From: Spironucleus salmonicida
Lineage: Eukaryota > Fornicata > Diplomonadida > Hexamitidae
DNA length: 64,000 nt
Reading direction: 5' to 3'
Assembly (NCBI GenBank): GCA_000497125.2
Contig: CM035316.1
Coordinates: 1,006,001 to 1,070,000, forward strand
Shown: in pieces, positions 57,029 to 64,000 of the stretch
Numbering within the stretch: position 1 is the first letter of the stretch
Layout of the letters: the number at the start of each line of letters is the position of its first letter
The notes under the pieces: model-generated
The model's database searches: none
Told to the model about the DNA's origin: nothing
Seen by the model: only the letters and a program-made list of their open reading frames with translations
Translations under genes and position numbers: made by a program

Positions 57029-58603
57029 CGCCCCTACACCGCATATTACCACGCTAACGCCGATACATAGTCCTATGGCAATCTTACGAGTTACGCGAAT
57101 ACTTTCTACGGTGGTACCCTCCTGTACCTAAACTGGAGCCTCATTGCTGATATGCGAGCCTCTGTCATTTGTATTGAGCTCTTCTAGCGCCTATTGAGCC
57201 TCAAGCATAACATTCTGATTACTCGGTCCACTACTCATGTGATAAGTGCATCCCTGATCCGAAGTCGCAACTACAATTGATCGCGTCCTAAATATACTGG
57301 GAGTTCTAGGGTGGACCTCGCCGAAGCTCTTCCTATCATGGCCAAACATCCGAATGGTTAGAGCCCTTGCGCGCTCTACCGGCATGATATGAGCTAAAAT
57401 AGGTACCATTAGAGGATCTACTACATGCATTGCGTCATTTTCTGCATCAGCATGCTAGTTCTAGCTCCTCAGCTGTGGAAGTTTTAGGGAAAATATGAAC
57501 GGAAGATAGAAGACGTACACAAAGCCGCTCAGCGAAGCAAATATTGCAAAAATAACGACAATATTTTCGTAAACTGCCGCCAGGGCAAAACTAAACACGA
57601 CAAAAAGACTGCTAATGAGCAATGCCCATAATTAGCCCTTTTTATCATTTATAGACATGCCATATTACGCGAGAAGAGTCTCTTTTATAGGAAAAATAAC
57701 TAGTGGGAACGATATTATAACGACTAGGCCATAGAGGAGACCAAGAATGTTAAAATATATAAAATTACACTCCCCAATGTTCACGAATATATTGTTAGAA
57801 ATTTTAGTACCGAACATAATTGCTCCCATGTACCCTACACAAAGATAAAAAATCGTTCCAAACGTTGCTGCTATCCAAGCTGAAATTTTGACAGTCTGTT
57901 TCTTGAAGATCGCTGGGCCTTATACAGAGTTTAGCAAAGAAGGAATAGCATTATACGAACCAAAATTCGATTAAATTGACGGGATATACATCAAAAAAAG
58001 TAACACAGCTTGACCTGGGGATTGTTCTGGTAAAATATTAATATGATAACTCCCGTTCCCACAGATACTTTATTTAGAAAATCTAATGAAAAAGATAGTG
58101 GCTATCGAAATAACAGTAACAAAAATTATCAGGGACGATATTGAGCTTACTTTAGCCAAAATAGACATCTTGGAAACAAGAGTAAGTGGAAAGACAATGA
58201 AGAACGAAATAACAATTTTTACCCAGATTATGTTGAAATCTCCTGTGCTGAAAGTATTCTTAATAAATGAATACGCACTGCGGGATGAAATGATAATATA
58301 ACCAGTACAAAACCCATAATAAGATACTATCAGACATATATTTAATAGTTAACATGCCTTATTTCCACAGATTTTTTTAGTAGCATCTCTATAAGACATA
58401 GCTCCAGAATAATGTATTGCTTCAGTAAATTATGCTAAAAGTATAATAACTATTACAAAGATAAGACTAAATGATAAAACAACTAATACCACGCCTAGTT
58501 ATGAAAAAATATATGGCATTGATAAAAGCGAGGCTCCCATCATCTATGATACCAGTGCAAATGAGACAGTGGTCTTCTAGCTCATATGAACTTCTTTATG
58601 CAT
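56987..58603 (-). CDS. Amino acid transporter, AAAP/SLC38-like, copy 2, 538 aa
   Basis: ATG at 58601-58603 to TGA at 56987-56989, 539 codons with about 15 TAA/TAG as Gln. Same plan as copy 1 at 34840: MMGASLLSMPYIF in the first segment, then FCTGYIIISSRSAYSF, IPSLLNS and a final segment (IGLCIGVSVVICGVG) near the C-terminus. GC content increases towards the 3' end, and the loop before the last segment is longer and more polar than in copy 1. Amino acid uptake across a membrane is the expected role; the substrate is unknown. Confidence 0.88.
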
Positions 58604-59177
58604 TTAAAAAAATTACGAAGTGAAAAATTAATTAAATATATCTTTTACATTTTTTCATAGCATAAAATATCGAATACTAAAATTCTATTATATTGTAGAA
58701 ATTAGTTTCCTAGTTTTATAATTAATATTTCATAATATAGCTAATGCGTCGTTTTATTCATAAATAATTGTTTATTTATAATTTATATATTAATGAACTA
58801 ATATTAAAATGATATTTCTATGTTGACCATTAATATATATTGATATATATTTTAATTTAAATTTTCCAAAATAATCAAAGTAAGTAAAATATTATATTAT
58901 ATGAAATATTCCATATACCTACTCGTATTAGAAATCAAAATTATTTTGCAGGCATCTTTATCTTATTAGTAAATTCATATTATGATACTTTATGCTTGGA
59001 TAATGTGAATTATATATATGAGATATCATAGTATCAATTAATAACTATAATTACTTACTAAATTTAAAATAATAATTATCACAAGATTCGGTATTTATTT
59101 TGGGTTGAGAAATAGTTATTCAAAGCTATATTGGAGTATTATCAGTATTTAGGGAAATATTTAAGTAGATACAATCT
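58604..59177. other. AT-rich intergenic stretch
   Basis: About 570 bp between the transporter start and the inverted repeat. No feature is recognised. Confidence 0.5.
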
Positions 59178-59179
59178 CC

Positions 59180-59573
59180 TCAGAGGTACACTGCGAGGCT
59201 GGAGAGGGCGAGGAAGGCGAGGGCGGCGAGCACCCCGAGGTTGGAGCAGAGCCCCGCCGTGGCTGCCGCGCCGCCCGCGGGGTTGGGGTAGCCCGGCAGC
59301 CGGAGCGCGGCGAGCGCGGCGTCGAACTGGCGCTTGACCCAGAAGTTCAGCAGCTGGTACGCGAGGAACGCGGCCAGCAGGGCGGTGGTGGAGAAGATGA
59401 CCGTGAGCCCGAGGGCCTGGTCGCGCAGAGTGAGCCCGTTGAAGGCCATGATGAAGTAGCACGCCGCGTCGTTCTGCTGCTTGTGGAGGAACTCGCTCAT
59501 GGACACGCGGTACTCGTAGTCCTGCAGCGAGGGCACCTGCGGGGCGGCCGGGATCGTGGACTGTGCTCCCCCT
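59180..59573 (-). pseudogene. Start-less copy of the small membrane protein, second copy
   Basis: Same lost ATG and same 24-bp deletion as at 53222-53615, so both defects predate the inverted duplication. The two copies differ by at least one synonymous base. The frame is open from the internal ATG to TGA at 59180-59182. Confidence 0.65.
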
Positions 59574-59660
59574 TTGTATACTTTTGAGTCACAGCATATA
59601 CCATTATTATATCCGTAGTAGTCAATTCTCGGCGAAAATCCCAGCCCCGCTCCTCTGTAA

Positions 59661-59801
59661 ATGGAGGGAAAATGCTGCCAGGAGAAGAAGGAGTGCTGCC
59701 AGAGCCACACCGAGGAGAAGAAGGCTGAGGGCCAGTGCTGCCAGCAGAAGGCCCAGGAGGCCCCCAAGAAGTGCTGCGGCGGCGGCGCCTGCAAGCAGTG
59801 A
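59661..59801 (+). CDS. Metallothionein-like Cys-rich protein, copy 2, 46 aa
   Basis: Identical in protein to copy 1 at 52994. It starts MEGKCCQEKKECC, carries four CC pairs and ends GACKQ with TGA at 59799-59801. In both arms the gene is divergent from the adjacent membrane-protein copy, with about 90 bp between them. Confidence 0.65.
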   Translation: MEGKCCQEKKECCQSHTEEKKAEGQCCQQKAQEAPKKCCGGGACKQ

Positions 59802-59816
59802 GCGTTGCTGATTTTG

Positions 59817-60123
59817 TATTTATTAATCTTTAGGGCAGCAAAATGAGGCGCTCACGCTGGCAGGACGCTTAGTGGGACGTGCCTGGTCAGCTAAAACGGG
59901 CGAAACCGAAATTTGCGAAATCGGTATCAACCGCGTCAGCTGTGTACTTGATTTGCAGCTAAAACGGACGGATTTGCCAGAAACTCAAACAGGCAATTTT
60001 TGTTTTTTTAAATAATATTCTGATTGGTATATAATAATTGATTTTATTAAAATTATTGGTTGTTCACAATCCTATCGATTTCGTCTAACCGCCATTTTTG
60101 TATACTTTAAATTTTAAAAAATA
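59817..60123. other. Unassigned stretch, first half GC-balanced
   Basis: 59830-60000 has coding-like composition. One plus-strand frame (about 59840-59995) reads smoothly (EALTLAGRLVGRAWSAKTG, then NRVSCVLDLQLKRTDLP) but has no ATG before an upstream TGA and runs into the tRNA without a stop. It may be the internal piece of a lost gene. The rest is AT-rich. Confidence 0.35.
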
Positions 60124-60194
60124 TGCACTACCCGGGAATCGAACCCGGACCAAAAGCTTGGGAAGCTACCATTCTACCACTAAACCAGTAGTGC
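60124..60194 (-). tRNA. tRNA-Gly (CCC)
   Basis: On the minus strand a full cloverleaf is seen. The acceptor GCACTAC pairs perfectly with GTAGTGC. The D arm is GTTTAGTGGTAGAAT, as is typical of Gly tRNAs. The anticodon loop TTCCCAA gives anticodon CCC. The T arm CGGGT-TCGATTC-CCGGG is strong. The anticodon stem has three good pairs plus one G-T and one T-T mismatch, so the call is slightly weaker. No intron. Confidence 0.85.
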
Positions 60195-60256
60195 TAATAT
60201 ATAATATTAATTAACACGCAACGAAGATTTAACTACACCCTATTTCCAATTTTCAA

Positions 60257-60577
60257 ATGGAGTCGCCCCGCTGCTAGCTGCTGCCAGTCCCGAACATCAA
60301 GAAGCCCCTATTGATTTTTACAGGAATTCTAAACTGCATCGTGCCTGGAATGGGCCTTCTGGTGGCTGCCTGCATCGAGAACCAGCAAAACTTTATGCAG
60401 CTTTTCAGCCTCGCTTTGATGCAGTTCTTCCTGATTATGCTTTTCCTCGTAGGCTACGTTTGGGGTATCGCGAACGGTGTCAAAATGATTTTGGCCAGCT
60501 GCAAAAAGGAGCGGAAAAGTGACGTCGAGGAGGTGGCCAAGGAGCCTGAGTTCAAGGGGAAAGCGAAAAGAGTGTGA
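60257..60577 (+). CDS. SPEC3/Stum-like two-pass membrane protein, 106 aa
   Basis: ATG at 60257-60259 to TGA at 60575-60577, with one TAG as Gln near the start. Two membrane segments lie near residues 21-39 and 50-76. The first holds NCIVPGMGLLVAA and the second ends GYVWGIANGVKMI. The pairing of a PGxG in the first helix with a W-G-I/N near the end of the second is the pattern I associate with the SPEC3/Stum family, first described from sea urchin cilia and fly mechanosensation. A Lys-rich tail follows. The family call rests on motif memory, not a search. The gene sits between two tRNA genes. Confidence 0.6.
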
Positions 60578-60596
60578 GATTGGGATTTTAAAAATG

Positions 60597-60669
60597 CGCC
60601 TTTTGGCGGGATTGAACCGTCGACCTTGCGGTTAACAGCCGCACGCTCTACCAGCTGAGCTAAAAAGGC
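60597..60669 (-). tRNA. tRNA-Asn (GTT)
   Basis: On the minus strand: acceptor GCCTTTT with AAAAGGC, D arm AGCTCAGCTGGTAGAGC, anticodon stem around loop CTGTTAA (anticodon GTT), variable AGGTC, T arm with loop TTCAATC, and discriminator base G. A canonical tRNA without an intron, about 20 bp from the stop codon of the SPEC3-like gene. Confidence 0.95.
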
Positions 60670-60753
60670 ATATTAGAATATTATTATATACAAAATGAAT
60701 AAACAAATATTATTAAAATTATATTATGATATCCTATAATATTTGAATTCTAA

Positions 60754-61032
60754 ATGAAGTACTCACGTGAAATTGAAATTGCTTTGGCCCTACAGCAACA
60801 CGAGCTGTCGGAGATGTAAGAGTTCCACAATGAACAGGTACATAAAAACCTCAAGATGACTACGGAAGAATTCGAGGAACTAGCTCTAAAAATCTAGCGC
60901 TCGCCGCTGCTTTAGACACTATTGGAAAACCCCACAAATCTCAACGACATTATTGAGTACTCCGGCTACCCCAAGCTGGATTTTCGCCTCAGCCAGAATG
61001 TTAGCTTTGAGAACATATTCAAACGCGACTGA
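60754..61032 (+). CDS. Hypothetical acidic helical protein, 92 aa
   Basis: ATG at 60754-60756 to TGA at 61030-61032, three TAA/TAG as Gln. A helical N-terminal half (EIEIALALQQHELSEMQEF) is followed by a Leu/Asn-rich stretch (LLQTLLENPTNLNDIIEY) with no membrane segment. No family is recognised. Composition is balanced and coding-like. Confidence 0.65.
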
Positions 61033-61061
61033 AACCAAATACGAAAATTTGAAAACGTTGG

Positions 61062-61580
61062 TCACTGAATGTTCGCGATCTCCCCTTCGTAAACGTCAGT
61101 CAGATTGTCCTTCCCTTGGCTGGAAACGAGATATTTTTGCTGCACGCACGTCATCCTAATCTCATCAAACAGGGTGTAGCTGAGCGCTGAGAGCTCCATG
61201 GGTAGGATCTGTGTTCTGTTTTTTTGGCAGCATTTGTTCATTTTTGCCGGGTTAGTGATTTCCAGGCATATCGCACTACTTTGGAGTGAAAATAGGTTTA
61301 AAAATATAGGTTTTCCACCTACTCCTTACTAATTTGAGGCAATAGGAAACCCATGTAGAAAGCGGGCTTCATGCGGGCCACTGTTTCTAGATGGCCCATT
61401 TACGCTCTGTTGCGATTTCCCTCAAAGTCAACACCGCGTCTCGGCCTCTGCGATCATTTCTTTTATTAGCGGAAACCGTAAATCACTGACGTTTGGTCTA
61501 CTGAAAATTAGAGATAAATTCCATTTTCTGACCTTTTCGACGCTGCTACCCAGGACTGGTTTGAAATTCTGTTTTTCACT
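61062..61580 (-). pseudogene. Decayed gene in three overlapping frames
   Basis: Three consecutive minus-strand pieces in different frames read like parts of one protein. The first is about 61580-61428 (SSVEKVRKWNLSLIFSRP, then LRFPLIKEMIAEAETRC). The second is 61399-61238 from ATG (MGHLETVARMKPAFYMGF). The third is 61241-61062 from ATG (MNKCCQKNRTQILPMEL, then MTCVQQKYLVSS). Each ends at a TGA. The first piece has no ATG. The last two could be separate small genes overlapping by four bases. A single host gene with two frameshifts seems more likely. Confidence 0.5.
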
Positions 61581-61679
61581 TCATCAAAATATTATCAAAT
61601 TCCGCTCCACAAAAAAACCAATTTTTGAATAATGTATTATTATACATTAAACTATATATTATTCCCTTCCATAACTAAA

Positions 61680-62009
61680 ATGAACATAACGAAAGAAAAC
61701 GCGCAGGTCGTCCTGAAGGGACAGATAACGTCGTTTACGGCGGGAATGGAGGTCCTGACCGTTCCAAAATAGTGCCACTTCATAGTCGAGCTGGAGGTGG
61801 AAAAGATCTACTGCGGCAGCCTCCCGAAGGGGCCCCTGAAGATTATTCTGTCTGAGGGGCAGCCGCCGGTTTTGGGCGAAAATTCGGTCCTTTTCGGGAG
61901 TGAAGTAGGGGGCTTTTTCGCGTTCGCGGGTCAGATTTGCGGTGAGTCCGAGGCGATGCAGGAGACGTTCGACCAGCTGGAGGAGCAGTTTGCAGCAGAA
62001 ACGGAGTGA
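61680..62009 (+). CDS. Hypothetical protein, 109 aa
   Basis: ATG at 61680-61682 to TGA at 62007-62009, with one TAG (KQCHF) as Gln. The protein is beta-rich with a C-terminal acidic helix (SEAMQETFDQLEEQFAAETE) and no membrane segment. GC content is high. The fold might be a small sandwich domain with a strand-turn pattern (GPLKIILSEGQPPVLGENS), but I do not recognise the family. Confidence 0.65.
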
Positions 62010-62863
62010 AATTTATTGGCTCAAATGGAAGAGAAATATATACTAATAGTATATAATAATCATATATAGTGGAATAAACATGGAATGGGTAAATGATAAA
62101 TATTCGTAATTTGTGGGTTATGAGGACGGGGTTCAGGTTGTGTGACTAGTTTTCTGGGGTATATGCGGAATATATAGGTGTTGAGGAGAAATTGTGGTAA
62201 GAGTTTGCGTTTTTGCTTTAGTGCGTTATATTTTAGAGGTTTATTTTCTTAGACGTAGACAGTTGTACTCAAGATCAGGAGTTTACATATTAATAAGGTA
62301 TATATATTTTTTAGTATATAAAAATTAGGCCAACCTGTTGAAAAATCATCGTAAAAGAGGTTTTAGTTAGGTTATGATTTTAATAATTAGTTTTATTTGC
62401 TTTGAGAGGGGGTTTCAACTGTATATATTATAAATAGATTTTACATATTGTGAGTGTGGTGTTAATAATTTTTGTTGTAATACTTAATTTTGTATTCAGC
62501 TAATCTGTTAAAAACTAAAAGCACTTTATAAATTCAAGTAATTATGATCATATTCTTCTTAAAATTGTAAATATTATAGAAACAAGCCTAATTATAAGAT
62601 AATATATCTACAATAAAGTAATAATAGTTTTCCTATAAGAAATCTCATTATTTTTGGGGCAATTTTAATATACTGAGTCATGAAATGCTAAAATAACTGG
62701 AAGGTAAGAATATTCAATATATTATGTCTTACTTATCAAATATTCTTATGATCAATAATTTTATATATATAATCATTAAATTCTGAAATATATATAATAT
62801 TATTATTATACATAATATATATTATGAACTAAGCAACCTTAAATAAAACTACGAACCCAGAGA
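62010..62863. other. AT-rich intergenic stretch
   Basis: About 850 bp with no gene, RNA or repeat I can support. Confidence 0.5.
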
Positions 62864-62989
62864 ATGCCTGAAAACAAGCCTGAAACAGAAAAACCTCACA
62901 AGGTTAAAGATATGTTTTAAAAAATGAAAGATAAAATGCATCATGAGCCCAAGACGAAAGAACCAACTCATCCAGAGCCTCAGGGATGA
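62864..62989 (+). CDS. Dehydrin-like Lys/His/Pro-rich small protein, 41 aa
   Basis: ATG at 62864-62866 to TGA at 62987-62989, with one TAA as Gln. It has no hydrophobic core. A Lys-rich amphipathic stretch (HKVKDMFQKMKDKMHH) sits between Pro/Glu/Lys-rich ends. This resembles the K-segment layout of dehydrin-type stress proteins, which bind membranes and metals, but it is a loose match in a very short protein. Composition is coding-like inside AT-rich flanks. Confidence 0.5.
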
Positions 62990-63165
62990 ATGAGATTTAC
63001 ATTATTTATTTCATTTCTGACAAAAGCCCTACATCGCGGGATGCTATTGTAGAGTATGCTCTAATTTAAAGGAAAGTATAATGTATATTTATTTTAGTCA
63101 ACTATAGGGCAATAATGACGTCCTTACACAGGATAGAAGCAGGTGTAAAGGCAAATTAGAAAGGG

Positions 63166-63228
63166 TCACTTCATGCTCTGACTGTCACCAGAGCACTTGG
63201 TTCCGCCCTTGCAGCAGTTGGCCTACAT
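63166..63228 (-). CDS. Possible 20-aa Cys-rich micropeptide
   Basis: ATG at 63226-63228 to TGA at 63166-63168, one TAG as Gln. The peptide is MQANCCKGGTKCSGDSQSMK, with a CC pair and a third Cys, similar in style to the end of the metallothionein-like protein (KKCCGGGACKQ). The local GC rise matches the frame. It is too short to be sure; it may be the tail of a lost metallothionein-like gene. Confidence 0.35.
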
Positions 63229-63660
63229 ATTTTATGGAATGACTAATAACTTTTTTTGTCGAATCAGACTAATTACAAAATAATATAACAATACTATAAG
63301 TTTACGTAAACGTATACTTTATTATCACTTTTATTAGTATTTAATATTTATATTAAGCTAGTTTCTCCTTTCCATTATCATATTCTTGACTTGACGTTGC
63401 AACATAAATACTATACCTAGGCTATAGGTATCGTTAAACTGAAGACAGAAACTCGTAATTCAAGGCTAAGCATAAATAATGCTTCCTGTACTTTATTCCG
63501 AACCAGTTGAGTCTGCACGAACCTCGGGCTATGCCTTTCGGTGCAGTCCGGCATGACGTGGGTGAATATATGCCTACGGTATCCTGGCGGGCTTGTGGTC
63601 GCTGCCATACGCCCTACTCCGTAGACCCTCGCAGTGCTACTTGGAGTGCCCTCCCACACC
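63229..63660. other. Intergenic stretch, GC-richer in its second half
   Basis: About 430 bp. 63229-63430 is AT-rich. 63480-63660 is near 55 percent GC and open on both strands, but neither frame shows a convincing gene. It is the promoter side of the membrane-protein gene at 63661. Confidence 0.4.
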
Positions 63661-64000
63661 ATGGGAGCACAGTCCACGATCCTGACCGCCTCGCAGGTGC
63701 CCTCGCTACAGGACTACGAGTACCGCGTGTCCATGAGCGAGTTCCTCCACAAGCAGCAGAACGACGCGGCGGTCCTGCTGGTGTCCCTCGCAGCGTGCTA
63801 CTTCATCATGGCCTTCAACGGGCTCACTCTGCGCGACCAGGCCCTCGGGCTCACGGTCATCTTCTCCACCACCGCCCTGCTGGCCGCGTTCCTCGCGTAC
63901 CAGCTGCTGAACTTCTGGGTCAAGCGCCAGTTCGACGCCGCGCTCGCCGCGCTCCGGCTGCCGGGCTACCCCAACCCCGCGGGCGGCGCGGCAGCCACGG
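63661..64000 (+). CDS. Small three-pass membrane protein, intact copy, cut by the window end
   Basis: ATG at 63661 starts MGAQSTILTASQVPSLQDYE; the frame is open to the last base. The first membrane helix is complete (AVLLVSLAACYFIMAF) and the second is LGLTVIFSTTALLAAFLAYQ. From the copies at 53222 and 59180 the missing end should add a third helix and stop about 50 codons later. Gly2 might be acylated. It is GC-rich to an extreme (third positions almost all G or C). No family is recognised. It is the likely parent of the two damaged copies. Confidence 0.75.
   Translation, partial: MGAQSTILTASQVPSLQDYEYRVSMSEFLHKQQNDAAVLLVSLAACYFIMAFNGLTLRDQALGLTVIFSTTALLAAFLAYQLLNFWVKRQFDAALAALRLPGYPNPAGGAAAT

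Larger units (their letters stand above)
59178..59816. repeat. Right arm of the 639-bp inverted repeat
   Basis: Reverse complement of 52979-53617, with 5.56 kb between the arms. The composition switches from AT-rich to GC-rich within a few bases of its left border. Confidence 0.93.

Noticed and set aside
54024-58603. A polycistronic operon for the membrane proteins
   Set aside because: The genes are close, but strands alternate and nothing suggests shared transcripts; close packing is general in this genome.
63417-63677. 86-aa minus-strand frame upstream of the last gene
   Set aside because: Composition and amino acids look like a chance frame in a GC-rich promoter region.
1-64000. CRISPR arrays, insertion sequences, LTR elements or LINEs
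   Set aside because: No regular spaced repeats, terminal repeats with target duplications, or reverse transcriptase/transposase motifs were seen in any frame.
1-64000. Ciliate origin
   Set aside because: The code fits too, but the small bacterial-type ferredoxin and lack of introns favour a hexamitid; kept as an alternative.

Overview
The window looks like nuclear DNA of an anaerobic flagellated protist that reads TAA and TAG as glutamine and stops only at TGA. The best evidence is the dynein heavy chain on the minus strand. It runs in one frame from 52375 to 36929 (5149 codons) with many in-frame TAA/TAG and no TGA until the end. About thirty other genes behave the same way; for example uL1, DDOST, the acid phosphatase and the amino acid transporters reach family length only if TAR is sense. 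This code, a bacterial-type 2[4Fe-4S] ferredoxin, an axonemal dynein and no visible introns fit a hexamitid diplomonad (Hexamita, Spironucleus or Trepomonas type). A ciliate or oxymonad is less likely but cannot be excluded from sequence alone.

Layout. 1-7.5 kb: small coiled-coil and acylated proteins, a permuted papain-fold enzyme, tRNA-His, and DDOST/OST48. 8.7-13.7 kb: two copies of a GC-rich type I membrane protein (family A), a small Pro/Gln/Arg-rich gene and a membrane-anchored protein disulfide isomerase. 14.6-23.4 kb: another type I membrane protein, ribosomal protein uL1, two dual-acylation-type small proteins, a large FxPxIN-motif protein, a polytopic membrane protein, and a histidine acid phosphatase. 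23.4-27.6 kb: an inverted copy of the 8.7-13.1 kb block. 28-34 kb: coiled-coil proteins and a 1.4-kb near-perfect palindrome holding two ferredoxin genes. 34.8-36.4 kb: an AAAP-type amino acid transporter. 36.9-52.4 kb: the dynein. 52.5-60 kb: a metallothionein-like gene and a small membrane-protein gene in an inverted repeat around several membrane-protein genes and a second transporter. 60-64 kb: tRNA-Gly and tRNA-Asn, a SPEC3/Stum-like protein, small unknown genes, and the start of the only complete copy of the small membrane-protein gene.

The most unusual feature is a mosaic of very GC-rich tracts inside AT-rich DNA, with sharp borders that fall inside reading frames. The GC-rich tracts are the near-identical parts of the duplications, while the AT-rich parts have diverged without net length change. 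All three duplications with both arms in the window are inverted. Genes are packed closely (11-40 bp between many neighbours, one 42-bp convergent coding overlap). Gaps above 300 bp are very AT-rich, and I see little in them.
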